Assembly: GCA_022843565.1 (NCBI GenBank)
Contig: JALHNK010000009.1
Coordinates: 1 to 48,386 of the forward strand
Source of the DNA: Phycisphaerales bacterium
Lineage (GTDB): Bacteria > Planctomycetota > Phycisphaerae > Phycisphaerales > UBA1924
Length of the DNA: 48,386 nt
Direction: 5' to 3'
The translations under genes were made by a program, and so were the position numbers. Positions 1-9,146 of this stretch are shown here, one piece after another. The notes under the pieces were generated by a model. It saw only the letters and a program-made list of their open reading frames with translations. It had not been told where the DNA came from and searched no databases. Each line of letters opens with the position of its first letter. Position 1 is the stretch's first letter.

Positions 1-195
1 AACGGCGTGACCGAGGCGGACTACAACGTCTTCTTCGCCAACTACTTCGATGCCTTCCCGGTCTGCGACATCGCCAACGACGACGGCGTCAGCCGCGTCC
101 CCACCCCCGCCCCCGGCACCGTCGTGAACAACGGCGTGACCGAAGGCGACTACAACTTCTTCTTCGCGGTCTACTTCGACGGCTGCACGCTCTAA
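1..195 (+). CDS. GC-type dockerin domain-anchored protein, C-terminal fragment (5' end outside window)
   Basis: The frame is open from base 1 and ends at TAA 193-195, so only the last 64 residues of a protein that starts upstream are present. They hold most of the two-part C-terminal domain: N-G-V-T-E-A-D-Y-N-V-F-F, then C-D-I-A-N-D-D-G, a Pro-rich linker, and N-N-G-V-T-E-G-D-Y-N-F-F-F ending D-G-C-T-L. The tail aligns without gaps to the last 195 bases of the gene ending at 30443, with about 11 differences by eye, and the likeness runs past the stop. By analogy with the complete members it is the anchor of a secreted protein; the cargo part cannot be seen. The GTG at position 7 is not a start. 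Confidence 0.85.
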   Translation, partial: NGVTEADYNVFFANYFDAFPVCDIANDDGVSRVPTPAPGTVVNNGVTEGDYNFFFAVYFDGCTL

Positions 196-325
196 GACGA
201 GGGCCGAGGGCCGAGTGAGAAGGCACTGGGCATTGGGCACTGGGCATCAGTGCTCGGACACCGAAGGCTGTCCCGAGGCCCCACCGGCGACTCGGAACTC
301 GCGACTCGCGACTGAAAACCCCAAG
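196..325 (+). repeat. Intergenic short-word repeat patch after GC-dockerin gene
   Basis: Between the stop and the terminator the DNA is made of near-repeated short words: GAGGGCCGAGGGCCGAGTG, then GGCACTGGGCAT twice with small changes, then ACTCGCGACTCGCGACT. The same words follow other GC-dockerin genes at 24036, 30444, 32614 and, inverted, near 42074-42205. No coding potential is evident. Confidence 0.7.
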
Positions 326-353
326 CCCCGGCTCACCTGAGCCGGGGTTTTTT
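326..353 (+). terminator. Rho-independent terminator (shared-arm family)
   Basis: Ten-base arms CCCCGGCTCA / TGAGCCGGGG around a CC loop, followed by six T. The arms match those found after other GC-dockerin genes in the window. Confidence 0.9.
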
Positions 354-411
354 CGTGGGCTTGTGCCGTTGGCCCCTCGACGGGGAATCGCGCTTCGGTA
401 CACTCTCTGCC

Positions 412-1419
412 ATGTCCACCTCTCTGCCTGCGTCAAAGGCCCAATCGCGTGCGCTGTCTGTGGCTCCTGGCATGGTGATCTGCATCGCGATGCTGATCAC
501 CGGAGCGCCGTCCGCGGCACTCGCCGCGACCGCCAATGAACGCACCGCCAGCGAGCCGGGCGCGCCGGGGAAGGATGCAGCACCGAAGAAGGACGCCGCG
601 CCGAAGAAGGATGCAGAGCCGAAGAAGGACGCAGAGCCTGCGAGCCCGGCGCCGACGCCCACTCCCCCTACACCCGCGGCGCCCACCAAGCCCGAGTCGC
701 CCGGCGTGGCGCCGGTCGCTGTCGACCGCCCGCTGGTGGCGTTCCCCCATCCGCTCATCAGCGAGATTCTGGCCAGCGTGCCCACCGGCCCGGCGGGTGA
801 CGCCAATCTCGACGGCACCCGCGACGCAACGGGCGACGAGTTCATCGAGATCATCAACCCTCACGACAAGCCCATCAACCTCAAGAACTACCGGCTCACC
901 GACAAGTCGCTGGGCAAGGGCAAGGCCCTGAGCTTCACGTTCCCGGCCCTTGAACTCCAGCCCGGCGAGGTGTGTGTGGTGTTCAACGGGTGCAACGCCA
1001 CGATCGCGCAGCCGGTGGGCGACGCGGGGGCGGCGGCGGCGGCGAGCCCGAAGTTTGATGGTGCGCGGGTCTTCACGATGCGGGCGTCGTCCAGCCGCGT
1101 GTCGCTGAGCAACGCCGCGGATGCGGTGGTCCTCTGGACGCCGGATGGACGGGTGATTGAGATCGTGCGCTGGGGGAAGGTCGATGGGCTGCCGCCCTGC
1201 GAGCTGACCGAGGAAGTCTCGGCGAGCCAGAACGGCTCGGTCCAGCGCGAGAGTCTCACGGGCAAACTCGTCGCCCACCCCAGCGATGGCGGCGTATCGT
1301 TCTCCCCAGGCAAGTTCGGACCCGCGGCGGCTCTCCGCTCCGCGAAGCCCGACACCCAACCGCCGAAGCCGACCAAAGGCACCGCCCCATCGCGGCCTGC
1401 CCCCAGCGGCAAGAAGTGA
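412..1419 (+). CDS. Exported lamin-tail-domain (LTD) protein
   Basis: A 335-residue protein. An N-terminal hydrophobic stretch (about residues 21-40, VICIAMLITGAPSAALA) looks like a signal peptide with a long n-region. A low-complexity Lys-Asp-Ala-Pro segment follows, in which KKDA units recur four times, then a Pro/Thr-rich linker. From about residue 115 comes a lamin tail domain: H-P-L-I-S-E-I-L-A, D-E-F-I-E-I-I-N-P-H-D-K-P-I-N-L, N-Y-R-L-T-D, then L-Q-P-G-E-V-C-V-V-F. In bacteria LTDs occur in secreted or surface proteins, often with nucleases; no enzyme domain is seen here. I chose ATG 412 because the frame's upstream GTG (355) lies against the terminator. No Shine-Dalgarno precedes 412, but TACACT at 399-404 lies seven bases before it, so the mRNA may be leaderless. 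Confidence 0.8.
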   Translation: MSTSLPASKAQSRALSVAPGMVICIAMLITGAPSAALAATANERTASEPGAPGKDAAPKKDAAPKKDAEPKKDAEPASPAPTPTPPTPAAPTKPESPGVAPVAVDRPLVAFPHPLISEILASVPTGPAGDANLDGTRDATGDEFIEIINPHDKPINLKNYRLTDKSLGKGKALSFTFPALELQPGEVCVVFNGCNATIAQPVGDAGAAAAASPKFDGARVFTMRASSSRVSLSNAADAVVLWTPDGRVIEIVRWGKVDGLPPCELTEEVSASQNGSVQRESLTGKLVAHPSDGGVSFSPGKFGPAAALRSAKPDTQPPKPTKGTAPSRPAPSGKK

Positions 1420-1518
1420 CCCCCGTCCGGTCACCGGGTGGAGTGCCGTGGCCGAGCCATCGGGCGCGGCGACGGGCGGGGAGCACGATCGATCAAGCAG
1501 TCAGGAGGTTTGGCAAGC

Positions 1519-2073
1519 ATGGCGTGGATCACCAAGAACTCAGGACAGATGAAGATCCCGCGTCGCAGCGAGCCGTATCTCACCGAGGCGCTCAAAGCCG
1601 AGCTGACGCGCACGATGCTGCCCCGATATGAGACGCGTCAGGGCGCACTGCTGCCGACGCTGCACGCGGTGCAGCACCAGTGGGGCTGGCTGCCCTGGCA
1701 GGCGCTGGAAGAAGTCGCGCAGTTTCTGGGCCTTGAGCCCGCGGTCGTCTGGGACACCGCGAGCTTCTACGAGGAGTTCTGGCTCCAGCCCAAGGGCAGC
1801 ACGGTGATCGCGGTCTGCCGCAGCGTCGCGTGCGAGGTGTGCGATCACCGCAAGATCACCGGCGCGTGCAAGAGCAAGCTGGGGATCGAAGTGGGCGAGA
1901 CCACCGACGACGGCAAGTTCACGCTCGTCGAGCTGGAGTGCCTCGGCCTCTGCGAGGGCGCGCCGGCCTGCCTCGTGAACGAGGACATGCACTTGAACGC
2001 CACGCCGGAGTCGATCACCAAGGCGATTGATGAGGCCGGGCGCAACGCCGGGCACGCGCACGGGCATCACTGA
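1519..2073 (+). CDS. nuoE: NuoE-like NADH dehydrogenase 24 kDa subunit ([2Fe-2S], thioredoxin fold)
   Basis: 184 residues, close to the usual NuoE length. An N-terminal helical region (residues 22-90) with the family pattern L-P-T-L-H-A-V-Q ... G-W-L-P is followed by a thioredoxin-like domain. The four cluster ligands are Cys100 and Cys105 (C-R-S-V-A-C) and Cys141 and Cys145 (C-L-G-L-C), the NuoE pattern C-x4-C ... C-x3-C. In complex I this subunit carries cluster N1a beside the NADH-oxidising NuoF; related subunits serve NAD-linked hydrogenases and formate dehydrogenases. The start is ATG 1519 because AGGAGG at 1503-1508 sits just upstream. No nuoF or other complex I gene lies nearby, so the host complex cannot be decided from this window. 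The 3' end overlaps the convergent glycosyltransferase gene by seven bases. Confidence 0.88.
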   Translation: MAWITKNSGQMKIPRRSEPYLTEALKAELTRTMLPRYETRQGALLPTLHAVQHQWGWLPWQALEEVAQFLGLEPAVVWDTASFYEEFWLQPKGSTVIAVCRSVACEVCDHRKITGACKSKLGIEVGETTDDGKFTLVELECLGLCEGAPACLVNEDMHLNATPESITKAIDEAGRNAGHAHGHH

Positions 2074-3073
2074 GCGGCGCTTGGCCCGAGCGGGCCAGAC
2101 GGTCGTTCACTGAGCATCGCACCGCCGGCGCGGGCGACTTCATCAACGCTCAGCCACTCCATCGGCGACGGCTTCGCGGGCTTCAGCACGCGAACGCGCG
2201 GCCCCGTTGGCGACCACACCGAAGCGTCCGTCGGGCCAAAGAGTGAGAGCGTCGGCACGCCGAGTTGGGCCGCCAAGTGCCCCGGGCCGGTATCGCTCGC
2301 GATCACCAATCTTGCAGCGCCCAGTGCGCGCGCCAGCTCCTCAAGCTCGATAATAATCTGGCCGCCGGCACGGTCGAACGCTGCACGCTCCGCGATCGTG
2401 AAATGCTCCTGCTCGACCTCGCCGGCGATCAGGCGGACGCTTGGCTTGTGTCTCGCTGCGAGAAGATCTCGAAGCGTAATGAATCGCTCCAGCGGCCAGC
2501 GCTTGTCCCGCCCGCCGGCGCCGACGTGCAGCACGATCGGCGCGTCAGGGGGAGTGATCGCTACGGTCGCTTGGCCGGTTGTGTGAACATCGAGGCACGC
2601 CCAGAGCTGATTGCGAGAGCGAGAACCGGGCGCGCCGGCGAGCGTGATCTCGGCGCGAGGGAAGAGCTCCGCCGCGCGGGCCGCCCACGCACGGCCCACC
2701 TCGCTCCCGGGCTCAACGAGGAACGAGATGACGCGGGCCACGCTGTCATCGCGAGCTTCGGCGGCGATCGCGCCGCGGCTCCAGAGCGCGTTGAAACGTG
2801 GCTGCTCGATGTCCTGTGCGCTCAGCCGGCCGCGTGCGTTGTGGGCGATCTCAGGGCCGAGGGCCAACTGCGGGTTCAGCGCCGACTGTGCGAGCGCCGC
2901 CTTTGACTTCGAGCTCACGAGCGTGACATCACCGCCGCGACGCAAGAGCACTCGCAGCAGAGGCCAGATCATCACCGAGTCGCCGAGTGAGCCGGCGTGA
3001 AACACGACGCAGGGCCGCGGCTCGCGCGGCCCTGCGTGGTCTGGCTTCTCGGCGTGATTGCCCTCGCTATCGA

Positions 3074-3077
<4 letters not shown>
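2067..3077 (-). CDS. Glycosyltransferase family 9 (ADP-heptose:LPS heptosyltransferase-like)
   Basis: 336 residues, normal for GT9. It has the two-Rossmann GT-B layout: N-terminal P-C-V-V-F-H-A-G-S-L-G-D-S-V-M-I (residues 22-37), a central I-V-L-H-V-G-A-G-G-R-D-K-R-W-P-L-E-R-F and the nucleotide-sugar site S-D-T-G-P-G-H-L-A-A-Q-L-G-V-P-T-L-S-L-F-G-P-T-D. GT9 enzymes add heptose or a related sugar to the lipopolysaccharide core at the cytoplasmic face of the inner membrane; donor and acceptor cannot be told from sequence alone. The start is GTG 3077-3075, whose last bases overlap the TGA of the sulfurtransferase gene (GTGA), so the two are probably translationally coupled. Confidence 0.87.
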
Positions 3078-3946
<869 letters not shown>

Positions 3947-4224
3947 TGGAGAACTGTCCTTTCGTGCATCGCGCCCGCGGCATGAGCGCGCGGCGCGAGA
4001 AATGCGGTGAACGATGATGAATATGAACGGCCCATCGCGACACACTGTCGCGCGGCGTAGTGATACTGGGTCAAACGCAAGATCGCGGCAGTGGCCGCGT
4101 CAGAATCGACACACCCGACAGCGATCCCGGGCCGCGCGAGCGGCGCGACGGAGACGGTGCAGCGCCGCGCACCGATGAACGGGGCGCGCCTGAGCACCTG
4201 CGCGATGACTTTGCGCGAGCGAGC

Positions 4225-5247
4225 TCATGAGCCGCCCTCCGCATCGCTACCACCAAGTTCTGGCAAGTGCTTGATCATGGTCGAGACATACTTGAAGATG
4301 TCGTCGCAGAAGATCATCACACCCATCGGCACGCCATCACGTGCCGAGATGATTCGAGCGCCCTCGAAGATCAGCCCGCTGGACGGCCCGGCCCGCAGCC
4401 CCTCGCGCCGCAGCAGGCTCAGCGCGTTCGTGTATGCGAGGTTGAAATCGATCTGCAGGATCTCATCGATGAGTGATGGGTCGTAGAGCTTGCTGACATC
4501 CAGCTCGCTCACGTTCCGCAGGCCCGGCACATCGTGCCCGGGTGAGGGCTGGACCGCGATGATCTTCACGTTTGCGTTTTTGGATTTCAGATATCGCGAG
4601 ATGCCGGTGACGGTGCCGCAGGTGCCGAGCGAAACAAAGACGTGCGACACCTTGCCCTGGGTCTGTCGCCAGATCTCCGGGCCGGTGGTCTCCTCGTGGG
4701 CCCGAGCGTTGATCTGGTTCTCGTACTGATTGGGCATCACGTACTTGTTGCTCTGGGCGCGGGCGTATGTGCGTGCCAGGCCGATGGTGCCGTCTTCGCT
4801 CCCCGGCAGCGGGCACATCGCGTCGCTGGAGATGTCCACATCCGCCCCGGCCATGCGGATCAGCGCCCGCTTTTCTGTGGGCACCTTTGAGGGCATGACG
4901 GCGCGGGCCGGGTAGCCGCGCACGCTGGCGATCGCGGCGAGCGAGAAGCCGGTGTTGCCGCTGGTGGGCTCAACAATCCCGCGGCCAGGCTTCGCGTCGC
5001 CAAGCTCGCCGCGTGACTCCAGATCCCGAATCATCGCCCACGCGGCCCGATCCTTCACGCTCCCGAACGGGTTCATCCACTCGAGCTTCGCGTAGAGCGT
5101 GCTGCCCGGGGGCGTCAGCGCGTTCAACCTCACCAGCGGCGTCGGGTTCTCTTCTGATGGCATCATGTCCAGCACGCCGTCGTAGACGCGAGCGTGGAGG
5201 TCGGTTGTTGTGCGAGTGCCGGGTTGACTGTGCGTTGATTCGGGCAT
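4225..5247 (-). CDS. cysK: PLP-dependent cysteine synthase family protein
   Basis: 340 residues, fold type II PLP enzyme. The PLP lysine is Lys65 in N-P-F-G-S-V-K-D-R; the substrate loop is S-G-N-T-G at 96-100; the phosphate-binding loop is G-T-C-G-T-V-T-G-I; G-P-S-S-G-L lies near the end. The enzyme should make cysteine from an activated serine and sulfide. The stretch M-C-P-L-P-G-S-E-D-G looks unusual against typical CysK, so an alternative donor such as O-phosphoserine, or a cystathionine beta-synthase role, cannot be excluded. The frame extends upstream to 5364, but ATG 5247 is where family-like sequence begins; there is no clear Shine-Dalgarno. The sulfurtransferase gene follows 278 bases downstream on the same strand. 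Confidence 0.88.
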   Translation of the reverse strand: MPESTHSQPGTRTTTDLHARVYDGVLDMMPSEENPTPLVRLNALTPPGSTLYAKLEWMNPFGSVKDRAAWAMIRDLESRGELGDAKPGRGIVEPTSGNTGFSLAAIASVRGYPARAVMPSKVPTEKRALIRMAGADVDISSDAMCPLPGSEDGTIGLARTYARAQSNKYVMPNQYENQINARAHEETTGPEIWRQTQGKVSHVFVSLGTCGTVTGISRYLKSKNANVKIIAVQPSPGHDVPGLRNVSELDVSKLYDPSLIDEILQIDFNLAYTNALSLLRREGLRAGPSSGLIFEGARIISARDGVPMGVMIFCDDIFKYVSTMIKHLPELGGSDAEGGS

Positions 5248-5495
5248 CTGGAACGCGGCGGGTGTTGCGAGAGAGCGAAACGTGAACGACGGAGCATCGA
5301 CGCTCCGCGATCTTTGACGCCGCTGGCGGCATCGACGTTGCGCGGTCCGCGAAGATTGACTCACAATTCACGCGCCCGCGTTCGATCGCGCCGGGCCCTC
5401 CCATCCTCCGAACGCCAGCCCTCTCATGCCGCGCCGTGCCTCGGCATCTGTGAGGGCTCACCCGCCTGCATCACTGAGACGCTCGGTGCGTTGCA

Positions 5496-7151
5496 TCACG
5501 CGCCACGGTCAATCTGGAACCGCGCGACGAGATCCATCAACTGGCGCGAGCGATCGACGAGGTCCGTGGTGTTCTGCGCCGTCGCGGCACTGGTACGCTC
5601 GAGTTCCTCAGCCGCTGAACCCACCTGGCGTACACCATCGCGGATGCCCTCGCCCAGCCGGGCCTGCTCCTGCGCGCTCTGGGCGATGGTCCCGATGAGT
5701 CGTCGGGTCTCGCCGGCGTGTTCAACGATCCGCTTGAGGCCTTGGGTTGTGCCCTGGACAACGACAATGCCGCGTTTGACCTCTTCGCTGCCGGCGTGGA
5801 TGCATTGAACGCTGTTTGAGGTCATGGACTGGATCTCCCCGATCGATTCGCTCACCTGTGTGGTGGCGGAGGTCGTGCGCTCGGCGAGCTTGCGCACCTC
5901 GTCGGCGACGACCGCGAACCCTCGCCCGTGTTCCCCCGCTCGCGCCGCCTCGATGGCCGCGTTGAGCGCCAGCAGGTTCGTCTGATCGGCGATGTCGTTG
6001 ATGACGCTGATGATCTGACCGATCTGCTTGCTCCGTTCGCCCAGTTCGCCGACGCTGCGTGCGCCCTGAGCAACCGTGCTGTCGATTCGCCCCATCCCGG
6101 CGATGGTCTGCTGGACCGCCAGATCTCCCTCGGCCGCCACGCGCCCGGTCATCTCCGCTGAGTCGTTTGCCTTGTTCGAGCTCTGCGCGATGTTCATCGC
6201 CGAGCCGCTCAACTGATCGATGCTCTGCGACATGGTGCGGAGGCTCTCGGTCTGGTGCTGGGTTGCACGCTGACTCTCCTCTGCGGACGCGGAGATCTGG
6301 TCGGCGCTGCCGCGAAGGCCCTTGGCGGCCTTGTCGATCTCGACAACGACGCCGTTGATGCACCTGACAAACCCGTTGAAGTTCTCTGCGAGTTGTCCGA
6401 GTTCGGAACGGTCGCCGCCGAGGTCGATCCGCACCGTCAGGTTGCCGGTGCCGCTGGCCACGTCGTGCATCGCGCCCGAAAGCTGGCGGATGGGCTTCCG
6501 GATACTGCGGACCATCAAGTAGCTCAGCGGGAGCACGAGGGCCAGCGTAGCCAGGGCGAACGCGTACGAACCGGTCCGCGCGGCCGTCACTTCGTCCATC
6601 GTCTTCTGCGTTTCAATCTCCGCCTGCTTGATCGTGGTCGCCGAGGCGTCGACGATCGCCGTCACGTGGCGCTGGAACGCCGGCGTCACCTTGTCACGCA
6701 GGATTCCCGATGCGGACTTCAGATCCCCCGACTTGGTCGCCGGGACCAGTTCGTTCTTCACGAGGTTCAGCAGTTCGGTCGCCGGCTCGCCCGCGGTATC
6801 AAAGACCGCGCGCCGAACCTCTCCGTCGATGGTCTTGTCCTTCCAATACGCGGTCCGTTTCGCGTAGTCTGCCGACAGCCGCTCGACCGTCTGAAGCAGC
6901 GCCGCCCGCTTCTCCTCGTTTGCCTCGGTCGTCAGCGACTGCGCGGTCGCGTAGAGCTCAACCAGGAACAGCGGCGGAGGGAGAATGTCCGCGAGCAGTT
7001 CTGACTGCAGCGCAACCCGCTGATACATCTCGCCACCAACGCGGACCTCGTCCAGCGTCCGGTTCATGGACCACCAGATGACGCCAGCGCCAATCACCGG
7101 CATCGCCACAAGCAGCACCAACCGTTGCCCGACAGACATCTTCGAGATCAC
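5496..7151 (-). CDS. Methyl-accepting chemotaxis protein
   Basis: About 551 residues. A first membrane helix (roughly residues 12-30, [17 protein letters not shown]) is followed by a four-helix-bundle-like sensor segment of about 150 residues, a second membrane helix ([17 protein letters not shown]), a HAMP domain starting [10 protein letters not shown], and a long signalling coiled coil. Its hairpin tip carries the nearly invariant [19 protein letters not shown] and [12 protein letters not shown] that dock CheA/CheW. The start is uncertain: I prefer GTG 7151 because GAGAGG lies eight bases before it; ATG 7139 is next, and the frame opens at 7229. No che genes are adjacent, so this is an orphan receptor. 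No C-terminal CheR-tethering pentapeptide is present. Confidence 0.9.
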   Translation of the reverse strand: MISKMSVGQRLVLLVAMPVIGAGVIWWSMNRTLDEVRVGGEMYQRVALQSELLADILPPPLFLVELYATAQSLTTEANEEKRAALLQTVERLSADYAKRTAYWKDKTIDGEVRRAVFDTAGEPATELLNLVKNELVPATKSGDLKSASGILRDKVTPAFQRHVTAIVDASATTIKQAEIETQKTMDEVTAARTGSYAFALATLALVLPLSYLMVRSIRKPIRQLSGAMHDVASGTGNLTVRIDLGGDRSELGQLAENFNGFVRCINGVVVEIDKAAKGLRGSADQISASAEESQRATQHQTESLRTMSQSIDQLSGSAMNIAQSSNKANDSAEMTGRVAAEGDLAVQQTIAGMGRIDSTVAQGARSVGELGERSKQIGQIISVINDIADQTNLLALNAAIEAARAGEHGRGFAVVADEVRKLAERTTSATTQVSESIGEIQSMTSNSVQCIHAGSEEVKRGIVVVQGTTQGLKRIVEHAGETRRLIGTIAQSAQEQARLGEGIRDGVRQVGSAAEELERTSAATAQNTTDLVDRSRQLMDLVARFQIDRGA

Positions 7152-7638
7152 TGTGACCACCTCTCGTGATTGAATCCCCGCTATCGCACCAATGTCGAAT
7201 CCGGAACGCAGACTCGCATTCACATCCACCTCTCACAGCGGCTTCTATCGGATGAGCCACGCCCGCAGTTCACGACATGACAGTTCCCCGCGATGGGGCG
7301 AGACCGAGAATCTGGCAGAGCTCCACGCAACCGCTCCGCACGGCCCGGTTCTCGGGCTCTGGACGAGCCCGCTCGAGCACCGATCGGGGCGATGCAGCAA
7401 CCGCCGTCGCACGGCGAACGATCGATGACGGTGGTCGCAGATCAACTGTTCGTCCCGGCTGCTTCGTCGCTCGCGACGCAACAAACTCGCCGAAATCTCC
7501 CGAGCAAAGCGTCACCAAGCCGGATCGATCGTTCCAGGCCGACGCCCGTCGTCGGGGTCGGGTCCCCGCGTACCGGCGCTCACCGGGAACGTGCAAGGGA
7601 TTCATGTCAGCAACCGAACCGTTCCCCCGCGCCTCCGC

Positions 7639-7644
7639 TATAAT
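7639..7644 (+). promoter_or_regulatory. Putative -10 element for the deoxyhypusine synthase-like gene
   Basis: A perfect TATAAT in GC-rich surroundings (CCGCTATAATCCCC), 114 bases before ATG 7758. No good -35 is present at 16-18 bases, so it would have to be an activated or extended type. It would give a leader of about 107 nt. Confidence 0.45.
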
Positions 7645-7650
7645 CCCCCG

Positions 7651-7743
7651 CTGGCGCCACCCCCGCCAGCCCATGTGAAAACTCAACCCAGGCCAGGGGG
7701 GCTGGCCAGAACATCGTTGACGGGCGTGTGAGAACACGCCGTC
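7651..7743 (+). promoter_or_regulatory. Structured 5' leader with three GC hairpins
   Basis: Three stem-loops lie between the -10 and the start codon: CTGGCG/CGCCAG (7651-7669), GGCCAG/CTGGCC (7691-7707) and a longer one with arms GGCGTGT/ACACGCC, a GAGA tetraloop and a bulged extension (7719-7743). The last ends three bases before the GGAG ribosome site at 7747-7750, where folding could affect translation. I do not recognise a known riboswitch class. Whether it senses anything is inference. Confidence 0.4.
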
Positions 7744-7757
7744 AGTGGAGATCTCTC

Positions 7758-8927
7758 ATGGCCGGTGGCAACTCATCGTCTTCAAACGTCAAGTGGACCA
7801 AGAAGGACCTGCTCTCACGCCCCGTTGAGCACGTGGACATCACGTCGTTCGACGCGCGCCCCGTCATCGACGCGTACCGCCAGATGGCCTACTCGGCCCG
7901 CACGCTGGCCAACGCGTCGGACATCTACAGCATGATGCTCAAGGACAAGGACTGCGCCGTGATCCTCACGCTCGCCGGCTCCTTGATCTCCGCCGGCCTG
8001 AAGCAGGCGATCATCACGCTCGTTGAGAACAACATGGTGGACGCCATCGTCTCCACCGGCGCCAACATCGTCGATCAGGACTTCTTCGAGGGCCTGGGCT
8101 TCGAGCACTACATCGCCCCCGGCAGCCCCGAGGCCCCGCCGGTGGACGACATGACCCTTCGCAACCTCATGATCGACCGCATCTACGACACCTACATCGA
8201 TGAGGACAACCTCCGCGATTGCGACGCCACCACGCACAAGATCTTCGATCAGTTCGAGCCCGGCGCGTACAGCTCGCGTGAGTTCATCGAGGCCATGGGC
8301 GCGTACCTGGCCCGCAAGCACCCCAAGAACAGCAGCATCGTCAAGACCTGCTACCAGAAGCGCGTGCCGATCTTCGTGCCGGCGTTCAGCGATTGCTCTG
8401 CCGGCTTCGGCATCGTGCTGCAGCAGACCGAGGCCATCGAGAAGGGCCGCGGGCAGGTCGCGTTTGATTCCGGCAAGGACTTCCGCGAGCTCACTGATAT
8501 CAAGCTCGCATGCAAGGACACCGGCCTGCTCATGCTCGGCGGCGGCGTGCCCAAGAACTTCGCCCAGGACATCGTCGTCGCGGCGGAGCTCCTGGCCGAG
8601 CGCAAGACCGGCAAGGGCGGCGCCGACCTCCGCAAGACCAACGAGGTCGGCATGCACAAGTACGCCATCCAGATGACCGTCGCCGACTCACGCGACGGCG
8701 CCCTCAGCGGCAGCACCCTCCGCGAAGCCTGCTCATGGGGCAAAGTCGACGTCGTCCACGAGCAGATGGTCTTCGGCGAACTCTCAGCCCTCTTCCCCAT
8801 CCTCGCCAGCGACGCCTACCACCGCGCCTCCTGGAAGAAGCGCAAGGCCTTCAAGTTCTCCGACCTCTTCGAGAAGGGCCAGGGCGCGCCGACCTTTGCC
8901 GAGGGCAAGCGCACCGCCAACCGCTGA
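7758..8927 (+). CDS. Deoxyhypusine synthase family protein
   Basis: 389 residues, full length for the family. NAD-binding and spermidine-site blocks are present: A-V-I-L-T-L-A-G-S-L-I-S-A-G-L near residue 75, I-V-S-T-G-A-N-I-V-D-Q-D-F-F near 100, P-I-F-V-P-A-F-S-D-C-S-A-G-F and L-G-G-G-V-P-K-N-F. The catalytic lysine is visible in A-C-S-W-G-K (Lys329), matching the V-S-W-G-K of eukaryotic enzymes. Eukaryotes and archaea use the enzyme to modify eIF5A with the butylamine part of spermidine. Bacteria lack that substrate; bacterial homologues studied so far make homospermidine or related polyamines, which is the likelier role here. GGAG at 7747-7750 supports ATG 7758. The gene stands alone, with a terminator behind it. 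Confidence 0.88.
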   Translation: MAGGNSSSSNVKWTKKDLLSRPVEHVDITSFDARPVIDAYRQMAYSARTLANASDIYSMMLKDKDCAVILTLAGSLISAGLKQAIITLVENNMVDAIVSTGANIVDQDFFEGLGFEHYIAPGSPEAPPVDDMTLRNLMIDRIYDTYIDEDNLRDCDATTHKIFDQFEPGAYSSREFIEAMGAYLARKHPKNSSIVKTCYQKRVPIFVPAFSDCSAGFGIVLQQTEAIEKGRGQVAFDSGKDFRELTDIKLACKDTGLLMLGGGVPKNFAQDIVVAAELLAERKTGKGGADLRKTNEVGMHKYAIQMTVADSRDGALSGSTLREACSWGKVDVVHEQMVFGELSALFPILASDAYHRASWKKRKAFKFSDLFEKGQGAPTFAEGKRTANR

Positions 8928-8995
8928 GCAAAGAACGCAACCAACTGGTGCGCGCGGTACGAACGCTACATCACCAATCGCCCGCACGCTCAATG

Positions 8996-9020
8996 CCCCC
9001 GGCACACGCCGGGGGTATTT
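8996..9020 (+). terminator. Rho-independent terminator
   Basis: Arms CCCCCGGC / GCCGGGGG around ACAC, followed by TATTTGTTTT, 68 bases after the deoxyhypusine synthase-like stop. Confidence 0.88.
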
Positions 9021-9146
9021 GTTTTCGTTGCCGACGCGATCCGGACTCGGCCGGTGACGCTCCGCTCATCATCCTCACGCGAATCATTCTCGAAGTGCGG
9101 CCATCACCGCCCACAGTCCCTGCAATATTGTGTACGATCTTGATCT

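Larger units (their letters stand above)
7152..7757. other. 606-base intergenic region between divergent genes
   Basis: It separates the chemoreceptor (leftward) from the deoxyhypusine synthase-like gene (rightward). Short open frames here have no recognisable product or ribosome site and I treat them as chance. The right-hand third holds a TATAAT at 7639-7644 and three hairpins. I see nothing else. Confidence 0.6.

Noticed and set aside
7192-7678. Small coding genes in the 7152-7757 gap
   Set aside because: The overlapping short frames on both strands are Arg/Pro/Ser-rich, lack ribosome sites and contradict each other.
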